From assembly GCF_017357525.1 (NCBI RefSeq), contig NZ_CP036172.1:682001-746000 (forward strand): a stretch of 64,000 nt of DNA, given 5' to 3'. Shown here piece by piece: positions 52,121 to 60,767 of this stretch. The notes under the pieces were generated by a model that ran no database searches, had not been told where the DNA came from, and saw only the letters and a list, made by a program, of their open reading frames with translations. The stretch is from Methanofollis aquaemaris. Its GTDB lineage: Archaea > Halobacteriota > Methanomicrobia > Methanomicrobiales > Methanofollaceae. Position numbers and translations under genes: made by a program. How positions within the stretch are numbered: the stretch's first letter is position 1; each line of letters begins with the position of its first letter.

Positions 52121-53189
52121 GCATGTATCACTGGAACTTGGAGATTTCGCCCTGAAAGACGTGAGTCTCTCGATTCGACGGGGGGACCACTATTGTATCC
52201 TCGGGCCGTCGGGGGCCGGGAAGACCGTGGTCCTTGAGGCGGTCGCCGGCCTTCACATTCCACGGGAGGGACGCGTCCTCCTGCGGGGCGAGGACGTCGG
52301 CGACATCCCGCCTGAACGACGGGGAGTGGCGCTGGTCTACCAGGACTACTCGCTCTTTCCCCACATGACGGTCAGGAAGAACATCGGCTTTGGCCTGCGC
52401 CTCAAAAAGATTCCCGGAGACGAGATCGAAAGAAGGGTGGACAGACTGCTGGAGCGCTTCTCCATCACCCACCTGGCCGACCGCCACCCCCTTACGATGA
52501 GCGGGGGCGAGCAGCAGCGGGTGGCGATCGCAAGGGCACTCGCGACAGAACCAGACATCCTCCTCCTTGACGAACCCTTCGCCGCCCTCGACCCGGTCAC
52601 AAAAGAGACGTTGATGGACGAGCTCGCGAGGGTGAGGAAGGAGACCGGGCTGACGGTGGTCCAGGTGACGCACGCACGCGAGGAGGCGCTGCGGCTTGCG
52701 ACGCGGATCGCCGTCATCATCGATGGTTGTCTTGTCCAGGAGGACTCCAGGGAAGGAGTCTTCGACGCCCCGCGTACGGTGGAGGTGGCGCGTTTTGTGG
52801 GGATGGAAAATATCGTCGACGGCATCGTGGCCGAAAACCAGGACGGGCTTGCATCGGTCAGGGTCGGAGACCGGACTCTCTTCGCCCTCTCAGATGTCCA
52901 ACCGGGTGTCAGGGTCTCGGTCGCCTTCAGAGCGGCTGATGTGGTCCTTGCTCGCCCTGGAACAGACGGGAGCACGGCGCGCAACCACTTCAAAGGAGTG
53001 GTCACCGAGGTCATCCCAAGAGGTGGTCCCCTGGTCATGGTCAGGGTCAACTGCGGTTTCCCGCTTGTCGCCATGATCACCCGCCAGTCGGCGGAAGAAA
53101 GCAGTATCTCGGCTGGCGACGAGGTCCTGGTCAGGTTCAAAGCGAGCGCCGCCCTCGCCATCCCGGCAGAACGACCGACACCCCCTTAA
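52107..53189 (+). CDS. wtpC: Tungstate/molybdate ABC transporter ATPase
   Basis: A 360-residue ABC ATPase with a C-terminal oxyanion-sensing TOBE-like domain. Walker A GPSGAGKT (about residues 33-40), Q-loop VYQDYS, signature LTMSGGEQQRV (about 130-140) and Walker B LLLDEPFAALDP are intact; the region after residue 235 (MENIVDGIV and VTEVIPRGGPLVMVRVNCGFPL) resembles the ModC-type regulatory part that can inhibit transport when tungstate is plentiful. ATG 52107 follows GGGGAGG and overlaps wtpB. Confidence 0.94.
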   Translation: MIEFEHVSLELGDFALKDVSLSIRRGDHYCILGPSGAGKTVVLEAVAGLHIPREGRVLLRGEDVGDIPPERRGVALVYQDYSLFPHMTVRKNIGFGLRLKKIPGDEIERRVDRLLERFSITHLADRHPLTMSGGEQQRVAIARALATEPDILLLDEPFAALDPVTKETLMDELARVRKETGLTVVQVTHAREEALRLATRIAVIIDGCLVQEDSREGVFDAPRTVEVARFVGMENIVDGIVAENQDGLASVRVGDRTLFALSDVQPGVRVSVAFRAADVVLARPGTDGSTARNHFKGVVTEVIPRGGPLVMVRVNCGFPLVAMITRQSAEESSISAGDEVLVRFKASAALAIPAERPTPP

Positions 53190-53214
53190 ACCCCACCAGA
53201 CCATACGTTCTTCA

Positions 53215-53673
53215 ATGCAGGAGAACGAAAACCCCCTCTCTTCCATGACCGGCGTTCACCGCATTGAGATGGGTGTGAACGGCCGGGTGCAGGGCGTGGG
53301 CTACCGGAGTTTTGTGGCAGGATGTGCCGCACGAACCGGCGTATCGGGATATGTCCGAAACCTCCCTGACGGCACTGTCGAGATCGTTGCCGAAGGGGAT
53401 GCTGCAGACCTCGCCACCTTCCTCGATGCCGTCGAGGCGCAGGACGAACCGGTGATCTCGGTCGAGGGGATCACGATCTCCCTCACAGAACCCACCGGCG
53501 AATTTACCGGGTTTGACGCGAGGTTCGGAGACCGGAAAGAAGAGATCTTCAAGCGGAGCATGCTCGCCCTCGACCTGATGAAGGAGGTCCTCAAGACCGA
53601 AGAGAACCTGCTGGCTGAGCAGAAGAAGACGAACAAACTGCTCGAAGAGATCCTGAAGATACGACAGCAGTGA
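53215..53673 (+). CDS. Acylphosphatase with C-terminal coiled coil
   Basis: A 152-residue protein. The acylphosphatase domain (residues about 14-105) has the phosphate-binding GRVQGVGYRSF with the catalytic Arg and the catalytic Asn in GYVRNLPDG. It hydrolyses acyl phosphates. Unusually for this roughly 95-residue family, about 45 extra residues form a charged helix (KRSMLALDLMKEVLKTEENLLAEQKKTNKLLEEILKI) predicted to coil, perhaps for oligomerisation or partner binding. It is 25 bp after wtpC but has no known link to tungstate uptake. Confidence 0.9.
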   Translation: MQENENPLSSMTGVHRIEMGVNGRVQGVGYRSFVAGCAARTGVSGYVRNLPDGTVEIVAEGDAADLATFLDAVEAQDEPVISVEGITISLTEPTGEFTGFDARFGDRKEEIFKRSMLALDLMKEVLKTEENLLAEQKKTNKLLEEILKIRQQ

Positions 53674-53710
53674 ATGTCGTTCGGGTCGAAGCCATATGAG
53701 AGTCCCCTCT

Positions 53711-53965
53711 TTATCCTGAACGCATTTTTGTCGCCCCGATCACGGCGACCAGGGCGGCGGTGAAGCCGTTGGTGGCGACGATCGCCGCATCGTCCCGCAG
53801 GGCACCGTATACGAACCAGAGGGTGAGGCCGGCGAAGAGGAGGATCAGCATCAGGGCCGAGAAGTCATGGGCCGAACGCGTGCGGAGGGTCCGTATCACC
53901 TGGGGGAGGAAGGAGACGGTGGTGAGCAGGCCGGCACAAAAACCGATGAGCATGGTCGCGTCCAT
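53711..53965 (-). CDS. SemiSWEET-type membrane transporter
   Basis: An 84-residue protein with three hydrophobic segments, the single triple-helix unit of bacterial and archaeal SemiSWEETs (MtN3 family), which work as dimers. The conserved PQ pair is in SFLPQVIRTLRTRSAHDFS (about residues 18-36), followed by LWFVYG. The start ATG 53965 follows GAGGAGAGGAGA; a longer frame is rejected as it would not be conserved. Sugar specificity is unknown. Confidence 0.88.
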   Translation of the reverse strand: MDATMLIGFCAGLLTTVSFLPQVIRTLRTRSAHDFSALMLILLFAGLTLWFVYGALRDDAAIVATNGFTAALVAVIGATKMRSG

Positions 53966-54114
53966 GCATCTCCTCTCCTCCTCTCGGTCATAAACCCATC
54001 TCAGAGAGTGAGAGTTTCTCCCTGGCGCAGAGTTGTTCGTGCAAATCCGGCCCGAAGGGTGATGCCCCACACATTCAGGAAGAGCCGGCACCCCCGAGGA
54101 AAGGAGAAAGGTCT

Positions 54115-54543
54115 ATGTCATCGCGCGGTAGAGGGGGAGGCATGGACCGCTCGGCCTGGTACGCCTCGCTGAAGAAGCCATGGTTCACCCCACCTGCAAG
54201 AGTCTTCGGACCGATCTGGGGGGTGCTCTACCTGCTGATGGCGGTTGCGGCGGTCATCGTGATCATCGAAGACGGCCCCGATGCCCCAGCAGCACTCCTG
54301 GCATTTGCGGTGCAGCTTGTCATCAACCTCCTCTGGCCCTCCGTCTTCTGGGGGCGCCGCTCCCTCTTCGGAAGTTTCGTGGTGATCCTCCTCCTGTGGA
54401 TCGCGGTGCTCGCGACGATAGTCCTCTTCTCCCGGGTCTCAGATCTGGCCGCCGCCCTCCTCCTCCCTTACCTCATCTGGGTGAGCCTGGCCACCCTCCT
54501 CAGCGGTGCGATCTGGCGACTGAACCGCACTCAGTCAGCGTGA
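54115..54543 (+). CDS. TspO/MBR family membrane protein
   Basis: A 142-residue protein with five hydrophobic helices. The family pattern is clear: WYASLKKPWFTPPARVFGPIWGVLYLLM (about 15-42), VQLVINLLWPSVFWGRRS near 66-83 and a final LLPYLIWVSLATLLSGAIWRLN. TspO proteins bind porphyrins and act in stress or tetrapyrrole regulation in bacteria; in a methanogen a link to F430, haem or corrinoid handling is speculative. ATG 54142 is an alternative start. Its stop overlaps a GTG (GTGA) of the next gene. Confidence 0.88.
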   Translation: MSSRGRGGGMDRSAWYASLKKPWFTPPARVFGPIWGVLYLLMAVAAVIVIIEDGPDAPAALLAFAVQLVINLLWPSVFWGRRSLFGSFVVILLLWIAVLATIVLFSRVSDLAAALLLPYLIWVSLATLLSGAIWRLNRTQSA

Positions 54544-55454
54544 ATTTCACGCGTTTTTGTCGGACTGAATATCGAGAAACACCATATTCATTCAGGATAC
54601 AAAAAACAGATCATATAACCGACCTCCTCACAGGCGAGTGCCTCCGTATGCCGGCCGCTGTCTCTTCACCCACCCTTGAAGCCCTCACCGTGAAAGTGGT
54701 CTCCATATTTCCCGAGAACACGAAGAAGGGGATCCCACTCATCCATGCCGGAGTCCTGCTCCTCGATCCCGACTCCAGCCGATCCCTCGCTCTCATCGAA
54801 GGCAGTTCGCTCACAGCCCTCCGGACCGGTGCCGCATCCGGGTTGGCAACTGACCTCCTCGCCAGGTCGGAAAGCCGGGTCGCGGCGGTCATCGGTGCGG
54901 GGGGCCAGGCCCGCACCCAGGTGGCGGCAATCTGCAGCGTCAGACCGATTGAGGAGGTGCGAATTTATGCAAGGCAACCCGGGCACATCGAGGACATTAT
55001 CAGGGAAATGGCAACCCGTTCAGCCAGAGAGGCGGTCAGAGGGGCAGATATCGTCTGCACCGCGACCTACTCGACGAAACCCGTCTTCCCGGACGCCTCT
55101 CTGGAACCCGGAACACACATCAACGCAATTGGGACCTATACACCAGAGATGCATGAGGTTCCGTCCGAGACCGTCCTGCGGGCACAAGTGGTGGTCGACC
55201 AGAGGGACGCCGCCCTCGCGGAGGTCGGGGATCTGTGCGTCCCGATCCGAGCAGGAATCGTCGGCCCCGAGATTTTCAGGGCAGAGAACGGCGAGATGGC
55301 CGCGGGCATCGTTCCATTCGAAAGGTTATCTGACGAAGTCACACTCTTCAAGTCGGTTGGCCTCGGTGTCCAGGACACTTTTGCCGCCGCAAGAGTGTAC
55401 CGGAACGCCCATAAGATGGAATTGGGGACAGAAGCCGTCCGGGACTCCACATGA
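54540..55454 (+). CDS. Ornithine cyclodeaminase/alanine dehydrogenase homologue, N-terminal part divergent
   Basis: A 304-residue (from GTG 54540) or 268-residue (from ATG 54648) homologue of the NAD(P)-binding ornithine cyclodeaminase/mu-crystallin family. The homologous part begins at GECLRMPAAV; LTVKVVSIFPENTKKG (with the catalytic Lys), LTALRTGAASG, VIGAGGQARTQ, the Rossmann loop GADIVCTATY and HINAIGTYTP are present. About 50 N-terminal residues of the family, including the substrate-binding Arg region, are missing and replaced by 36 unrelated residues or absent. It may be catalytically altered, a decayed gene or an imine reductase variant. The GTGA overlap with tspO suggests coupling. 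Confidence 0.75.
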   Translation: MNFTRFCRTEYRETPYSFRIQKTDHITDLLTGECLRMPAAVSSPTLEALTVKVVSIFPENTKKGIPLIHAGVLLLDPDSSRSLALIEGSSLTALRTGAASGLATDLLARSESRVAAVIGAGGQARTQVAAICSVRPIEEVRIYARQPGHIEDIIREMATRSAREAVRGADIVCTATYSTKPVFPDASLEPGTHINAIGTYTPEMHEVPSETVLRAQVVVDQRDAALAEVGDLCVPIRAGIVGPEIFRAENGEMAAGIVPFERLSDEVTLFKSVGLGVQDTFAAARVYRNAHKMELGTEAVRDST

Positions 55455-55539
55455 GGAGAGAGACCACGGTACGCCGGCCCGGACCTACAGGTTCAATACC
55501 TATCATTTATCTTCTGCCCCGGAATATCCTCTATTGGAG

Positions 55540-56064
55540 ATGGAGTTCATGGAGCATAACCTGTCAGAGAGCCAGAAGAGGCTGGAGGTTCTGAAATCTC
55601 ACGTTTCCCGAGACGAAGACTTCGTCACTGCCGCCTCTATCCTCGAGTCCCTTCCTACGCCATTCGTAGCACTCTCGCCATCCGGAGATCTTATCGATCT
55701 CAACCGGGCCGCCGCCGACCTCTTCGAGATTGACCAGGAAAATGCTGTCGGCCAGCCTGCAGAGGAGGTCTTTTCAGCCGGCTGCGCCCACACCCTTAGA
55801 AAGATCACACAACGTTCCACTGATTTCTGCGTCGTCTCCCGCGCCACCCTGAACCATGCAGGCAGGGACTACGCAACCCGCGCCGCCCCACTCATACACG
55901 ACGAGATAGTCCGCGGTGCAGTCATTGTCATCGATCTGTCCACACCCTCGGCCCCGGCCAGAAACCTCGCACCGGTCCGCGCAGCCGACGGCGCGGGTTA
56001 CTGGGTACCGATCTATATCCCGACCACAGGTGAGGGGCCGGACGCCACTTTCCACTTCCGGTGA
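55540..56064 (+). CDS. Short PAS-domain protein
   Basis: A 174-residue soluble protein. After an N-terminal helix (EHNLSESQKRLEVLKSHVSRDEDF) a PAS domain covers about residues 38-140 (LPTPFVALSPSGDLIDLNRAAADLFEIDQENAVGQPAEEVF, then a strand pair ending GAVIVIDLSTP). The tail GYWVPIYIPTTGEGPDATFHF is not kinase-like. There is no output domain, so it is either a sensor partner of another protein or a remnant of a larger sensor. ATG 55540 or ATG 55549. It is 85 bp after the cyclodeaminase homologue, with an AT-rich stretch between. Confidence 0.75.
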   Translation: MEFMEHNLSESQKRLEVLKSHVSRDEDFVTAASILESLPTPFVALSPSGDLIDLNRAAADLFEIDQENAVGQPAEEVFSAGCAHTLRKITQRSTDFCVVSRATLNHAGRDYATRAAPLIHDEIVRGAVIVIDLSTPSAPARNLAPVRAADGAGYWVPIYIPTTGEGPDATFHFR

Positions 56065-56164
56065 GTGGTGCCCGGTCATCACTCAAGTATCTGATACTTT
56101 TTTCGTAACTCTATGGTCCCGCGCCATCTCCTCTTCGCACCGGAATGCACAGTCATAGCAATTG

Positions 56165-56385
56165 CCAGAAAGAGATCGTGAAGCGCGTGGTATGGCGCCG
56201 CCCTCCACCGATCCTCACCGTGGGGGGGGTCGAGAGGGGTTGCCCTCCGGTGCGAGAGAGTGACAAAAATTTCTTTGTTATTCTGTGGGGCGGCCCGTCG
56301 GATCGACATGCCTTCCCGCACGCTCGCACCGGGGGCGCTGCCCACGGACCCCCTTGCGATTGGGGCGGGAAGGCGGAGGGGGATC
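56165..56385 (+). repeat. Dispersed repeat copy, forward orientation
   Basis: In the gene-free 56065-56568 gap. Blocks are CCTCCACCGATCCTCACCG (56203-), TTGCCCTCCGGTGCGAGAG, GATCGACATGCCTTCCCGCA (56301-56320), CGCTCGCACCGGGGGCGCTG (56321-) and GATTGGGGCGGGAAGGCGG. The centre agrees closely with 43136-43190. The remaining 56390-56568 has a promoter-like AT tract before the flavin reductase gene. Confidence 0.6.
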
Positions 56386-56568
56386 ATGAAGAGGATAGTG
56401 TCGTTTCCTATGTTCTCTTCACGCGAGGAGAGAGATATCGTTCAATTGCATCGCGCTGGCGACATTTTGTCCTTGATGTTCCAAAAGGCGGCAGGACCGC
56501 AGGGCCGATCCGAAGGGACATTCATACATTCCAAAAAAGTATTACCATTTTGAAAATAATTATGACCC

Positions 56569-57156
56569 ATGGACCTACCACCCCACAAGAGGGAGAGTGT
56601 TCTCCCGCTCCCGGTCGTCCTCATCTCGACCATCTCCTCTGACGGCACGCTCAATGTCGCACCCTGGGGAAACATCACTCCGATCCTGCGGCCTCTCGAC
56701 GAGATCGTCCTTGCATCATGGCTGAAGCGGGACACCCTCGATAACATCAGGGCGACCGGCGAATTCGTCGTCAATGTCCCAACCGCCGGGATGAGTCGCG
56801 AAGTGATGATCTGCGCACGCCACTACCCCCCCGAGATCGATGAGTTTGTGGAAGCAGATCTCATACCCCATCCCTCGAAAACCGTGCGTCCCCCGGGCAT
56901 CGAGGGGTGCATTGCATGGATGGAGTGCACCCTGGTCGAGGAGATCTGCAGGGAAAAATATGTCCTTGTCATCGGGAAGGTGGAACGACTTGAGGCCGAC
57001 GACCGCTTTTTCACCCCGGACGGAGAGATGGACCCCGCCGTGGCGAAGCCGCTCTGCATGCTCTGCGGGAAGAGCGGGATGCGGTTCACCCACCCGGCCG
57101 GAGACGGGGAGTACCGATCATATGCCGAGATGTTCTCCTGGGAGAAAGGTGCGTGA
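56569..57156 (+). CDS. Flavin reductase-like FMN-binding protein
   Basis: A 195-residue member of the flavin reductase/flavoredoxin split-barrel family that binds FMN. It starts MDLPPHKRESVLPLPVVLISTISSDGTLNVAPWGNITPI, with the SWLKRDTLDNIRATGEFVVNVP segment (about 49-70) and the C-terminal LCMLCGKSGMRF. Archaeal relatives pass electrons between ferredoxin- or F420-type donors and flavin. The partner is unknown. A weak TATA (attttgaaaataattatg) is directly upstream, so the mRNA is almost leaderless. Confidence 0.88.
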   Translation: MDLPPHKRESVLPLPVVLISTISSDGTLNVAPWGNITPILRPLDEIVLASWLKRDTLDNIRATGEFVVNVPTAGMSREVMICARHYPPEIDEFVEADLIPHPSKTVRPPGIEGCIAWMECTLVEEICREKYVLVIGKVERLEADDRFFTPDGEMDPAVAKPLCMLCGKSGMRFTHPAGDGEYRSYAEMFSWEKGA

Positions 57157-57412
57157 AAGGGACTGTCTAGAAGCCCTTGATCGTTCTCCTCACGAAATGG
57201 CAGCGAGCGGGAACAGAGCCCCTCGCCACCCCCCGTCTATCTTCACGCCGGGATTGAGGAGTCACCCCCGGGAGGAGCAAAGATTTCAGGAATCCATCTC
57301 CCGTTGTGCTGGTTTCTGAGAGTTTCGCTCCCGGATAAAACAGAACCTGAAAATATAGAGGGGATTCCCCCTCAAGGGCGGGCAGGAGAATTCAAACAAA
57401 AAAAAAGGAGAT
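57157..57412. other. Gene-free gap with weak repeat similarity and fdh terminator
   Basis: Between the flavin reductase gene and the convergent fdhB. About 57220-57280 has a C-rich block (GCCACCCCCCGTCTATCTTCAC and GGGATTGAGGAGTCACCCCC) like the repeat family, too short to be certain. No gene is seen. Confidence 0.35.
57398..57406 (-). terminator. Oligo-T terminator after fdhB
   Basis: Nine A on the plus strand, 6 bp past the fdhB stop codon, giving a T run at the end of the fdhAB transcript. Confidence 0.65.
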
Positions 57413-58654
57413 TTACTCCTTCTGGAAGATGTTGAAGATCTGGTCGCTGCCGGTGCCGGTAAGCCTGTCCCTCTCTTCGTTCTCCTCGACAAGGGCAAGG
57501 AGCGGGAGGGTCATGTCGACGCCCGGCACGAAACCGAACATCTCCTGGAGGTCGACCTGGAGCGCGTGCATGAACAGCGAGTTCGGGATGTCCATGGCAC
57601 AGAGTTCCTGGCACTGACCGCAGTTGATGCAGGAGTCGGAGATGTGGGCGAACCTGATGAGGTGGAACATGAAGTTCGGCGGTATCTCACCGGGCTTGAC
57701 CAGGTACGGCTTCTTGGTGGAGCACTCGACACAGTAGCAGATCGGACAGTTGTCGATGCACTGGTAGCACTTGATACACCGGGAAGTCTCGTTCAGGATC
57801 TTCTTCAGACGGTCGCTGCCCTCACCGAGAGCTTCGAAGTCCCTGGCACGCCAGGAGTCGCCGAGCTTGAGCATGGCGTTCTCGACCTTGCCGCGGATCT
57901 CGATGCCCTTCGGGTTTGGTGCCTCGGTGGCAAGCTTGCCCGCCTTTGTGGCGGCGTCGAGGAGCTCTGCACCCTTCTCGGAGCAGACTTCGACGAAGGT
58001 GGCCTTGCCGGCCTTGTCGCCGATGACACCCCAGTTCCCGCAGGCGAGGTCTGCCTGGCGCGGAACCTTCATCTTGCACCGGCGGCAGTTGGACCTGCGG
58101 CCGTAGCCTTCCTCTTCGAGCTCGTCGATCTTGATGCCCTTGTGGCCGTCGGCGGTCTCGATGATGAACTGGCCCTTATCGATCTCCTCCTTGAGGACGG
58201 TGTCGGGGTCGGTCTCGAACTTGTCGGCGATCATCTTGCGGGCGGTGACCGGGCTGACCGTACCACCACAGTTGAGACCGATCATCACGACATTGTCGAG
58301 GTTGATCTGCTGCCTCTTGGCAAGTTCGTAGATACCCATTGCATCGCAGCCCTTGACGGTGACCGCGATCTTCATGTCGTTAGCACCGTTGAGGTACTTC
58401 TTGAAGAGCTTGGAGAGGAGGAGCGTCCCGCAGTGGAGGGAGCCCGCAGCCTGCGCAATCTCTTCGGGGTCGGTGATGAGGGTCGGGACAGCGTCGTAGA
58501 TGTCCGCACCCTTCTTCACGGCAAGGACCGCGTCGACCATCTTGCTCTCAAGGGCGTACTTGAGGAGCGAGGAAACGGCACCGCCGCACTCGCCCTTTGC
58601 AAGGAGGTCCGCATCGGTCGACCATGCGTAATACATATCGCCTTTTGCTGACAT
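57413..58654 (-). CDS. fdhB: F420-dependent formate dehydrogenase, beta subunit
   Basis: A 413-residue iron-sulfur flavoprotein that passes electrons from FdhA to coenzyme F420. It has the FrhB/FdhB family N-terminal GECGGAVSSLLKYALE (about 21-36), MKIAVTVKGCDAMGIYEL, the NCRRCKMKVPRQADLACGNWG segment (about 185-210) and two 4Fe-4S clusters in CIKCYQCIDNCPICYCVEC (about 293-311) and CINCGQCQELCAMDIP (about 340-355). It is 2 bp after fdhA in one operon. Confidence 0.96.
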   Translation of the reverse strand: MSAKGDMYYAWSTDADLLAKGECGGAVSSLLKYALESKMVDAVLAVKKGADIYDAVPTLITDPEEIAQAAGSLHCGTLLLSKLFKKYLNGANDMKIAVTVKGCDAMGIYELAKRQQINLDNVVMIGLNCGGTVSPVTARKMIADKFETDPDTVLKEEIDKGQFIIETADGHKGIKIDELEEEGYGRRSNCRRCKMKVPRQADLACGNWGVIGDKAGKATFVEVCSEKGAELLDAATKAGKLATEAPNPKGIEIRGKVENAMLKLGDSWRARDFEALGEGSDRLKKILNETSRCIKCYQCIDNCPICYCVECSTKKPYLVKPGEIPPNFMFHLIRFAHISDSCINCGQCQELCAMDIPNSLFMHALQVDLQEMFGFVPGVDMTLPLLALVEENEERDRLTGTGSDQIFNIFQKE

Positions 58655-58656
58655 TT

Positions 58657-60723
58657 TCAGGCCTCCTGGATCTTTTCAACCTTCACCGCACATGCCTTGA
58701 ACTCCGGGATCTTCGCGATCGGGTCGAGGACGTTGTTGGTGAGAACGTTTGCTGCGCACTCGGCAAAGTGGAACGGCATGAAGGTGACACCCTTCATAAT
58801 GTCCTTCGTGACCTTCGCGGGCACGTTGATAGTACCGCGGCGTGAGGTCGCCTTGACCATCTCGCCATCGACGATACCAAGGGCCTTGGCGTCCTCGGGG
58901 TTGAGCTCGATCCAGCCGGTCGGAACCTCGGCGTCGAGGTGCTCGGAGCGGCGGGTCATGGAGCCGGTGTGCCAGTGCCAGATGCACCTGCCAGTGGTGA
59001 GGACAAGCGGATACTCCTCGTCCGGAACCTCTGCAGGCGGCTTCCACTCGATGGGGTGCATGACACCCATGCCATCAGGGTGGGAGCACTTGCCGATGTG
59101 GAGGATCGGGGTGCCGGGGTGTTCCTCGGTGGGGCATGGCCAGTGAAGGGCCTCGGGCTTCTCGAGCCGCTCGTAGGTCATCCCTCCATAGGACGGGGTG
59201 AGTGAGCGCATCTCGTTGAAGACTTCCTCTGACGTCTGCCAGGGGAACTGGTCGGCATAACCCATCTTCGCAGCGAGTTCGGCGATGATCTGCCAGTCGA
59301 GTTTGGCCTGGCCGGGTGCCTCCTGAGCCTTGTGCCACATCTGGACACGGCGCTCGGTGGAGGTCTGCGTGCCGTCCTTCTCTGCATAGCAGGTGGCCGG
59401 GAGCACGACGTCGGCGAGAGCAGCGGTCTCGGTCATGAAGATATCCTGCACGACCATGAAGTCGAGGCTCTTAAGAGCGTGCTCGACGTGGGTGATGTCA
59501 GGGTCAGAGAGCATCGGGTTCTCGCCCATGATGTACATCGCCTTGAGCTCGCCAGGGTTGTCGGTGAGGACGTCCATCATGACGGTGACTTCGTAGCCGT
59601 TCTTCGACTCGCAGATGCCGTCGGGGAAGCCCCATCCGTCGGCGAACTTCTTGTGGACGGCCGGGTCGATGACCTTCTGGTAGGCGGTGAAGACGACCGG
59701 CAGCGCACCCATGTCGCAGGCGCCCTGCACGTTGTTCTGACCACGGAGTGCGTTCACACCGCCTCCGCGCTTCCCGATGTTGCCGGTGAGCATCTGGAGG
59801 TTTGCGGTGGACTTCACATTGTCGACACCGACGGTGTGCTGGGTGATACCCATTGAGTAGAGAAGGGCAGACGACTCGGCGGTCCCGATCCACTCTGCAG
59901 CGGTCTTGAGCTGCTCTGCCGGGATGCCGGAGATCTTCTCGACATTCTCGGGCAGGTAGTCGTCCTTCAGAACGACAGCTTTCAGCTCTTCATAGCCCTT
60001 TGCACGGTTCTGTACCCATTCCTTGTCTTCCCAGCCATTGCGGATGATCTCACCCATGATACAGTTCAGGATGGCGACATCGGAGCCAGAGCGGAACTGC
60101 ATGTACAGGTCAGCCTGCTTGCCGGTGGCGGTGAGACGCGGGTCGGCGTAGATGATCTTCGCGCCGTTCATCTTGGCCTGGGCGATCTTGCGGCCGATGA
60201 GCGGGTGCTGCTCAAAGGTGTTGGACCCGATGATAAAGACACACCTGGACTCGGCAATGTCGAGAATCGAGTTGGTCATCGCGCCGGAGCCGAAGGAGGC
60301 GGCAAGCCCTGCGACGGTCGAAGCGTGGCAGAGACGGGCGCAGTGGTCGATGTGACGGGTCTTGAGAGCGCCGCGGGCGAACTTCATCAGAGCGTAGTTG
60401 TCCTCGTTGGAGGTACGGGCCGATGAGAGGCAGGCAATTTCGTCGGGCTTGTAGGACTTGAGCTTCTGGGCGATGAGGTCATAGGCCTCGTCCCAGGTCG
60501 CCTCGACAAACTCGCCGTCCTTCTTGATGAGCGGCGTGGTGAGGCGGTCCTCACGGTTCACAAATTCCCATGCATAGGTGCCCTTGGGGCAGACCTTACC
60601 CTCGTTGACCGGAGAGCGGTGGTACGGCTGGACGCCGCAAACCTTTCCGTCCTTGACAACGAGGTTGAAGGAACACCCTGTACCGCAGTACGGGCAGGTC
60701 GTTCGAACATACTTTACGTCCAT
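58657..60723 (-). CDS. fdhA: F420-dependent formate dehydrogenase, alpha subunit
   Basis: A 688-residue molybdopterin oxidoreductase that oxidises formate to CO2 (W or Mo bound to two pterins). The N-terminal 4Fe-4S motif is CPYCGTGC (about 9-16), with KGTYAWEF, the active-site cysteine in HCARLCHASTVAGL (about 125-140, where some enzymes have selenocysteine), SDPDITHVEHAL and the C-terminal LTTGRCIWHWHTGSMT and VPAKVTKDIMKG. ATG 60723 begins the conserved MDVKYVRTTCPYCG; the upstream frame is a leader. It depends on fdhD, MoaD-type proteins and wtpABC, also present in this window. Confidence 0.96.
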   Translation of the reverse strand: MDVKYVRTTCPYCGTGCSFNLVVKDGKVCGVQPYHRSPVNEGKVCPKGTYAWEFVNREDRLTTPLIKKDGEFVEATWDEAYDLIAQKLKSYKPDEIACLSSARTSNEDNYALMKFARGALKTRHIDHCARLCHASTVAGLAASFGSGAMTNSILDIAESRCVFIIGSNTFEQHPLIGRKIAQAKMNGAKIIYADPRLTATGKQADLYMQFRSGSDVAILNCIMGEIIRNGWEDKEWVQNRAKGYEELKAVVLKDDYLPENVEKISGIPAEQLKTAAEWIGTAESSALLYSMGITQHTVGVDNVKSTANLQMLTGNIGKRGGGVNALRGQNNVQGACDMGALPVVFTAYQKVIDPAVHKKFADGWGFPDGICESKNGYEVTVMMDVLTDNPGELKAMYIMGENPMLSDPDITHVEHALKSLDFMVVQDIFMTETAALADVVLPATCYAEKDGTQTSTERRVQMWHKAQEAPGQAKLDWQIIAELAAKMGYADQFPWQTSEEVFNEMRSLTPSYGGMTYERLEKPEALHWPCPTEEHPGTPILHIGKCSHPDGMGVMHPIEWKPPAEVPDEEYPLVLTTGRCIWHWHTGSMTRRSEHLDAEVPTGWIELNPEDAKALGIVDGEMVKATSRRGTINVPAKVTKDIMKGVTFMPFHFAECAANVLTNNVLDPIAKIPEFKACAVKVEKIQEA

Positions 60724-60760
60724 GGAAAAACCTCGGATACAGAAAAATCTCAGAGACGCC

Positions 60761-60767
60761 ATATAAG
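60761..60767 (-). promoter_or_regulatory. TATA box and ribosome site of fdhAB
   Basis: The minus-strand AACCTTATAT lies 38-44 bp before the fdhA ATG, predicting a leader of about 14 nt that includes a GAGG ribosome site 7-10 nt before the start. Confidence 0.55.

Noticed and set aside
58657-60723. A selenocysteine codon in FdhA.
   Set aside because: The residue in the active-site motif is encoded as cysteine and the frame has no internal TGA.
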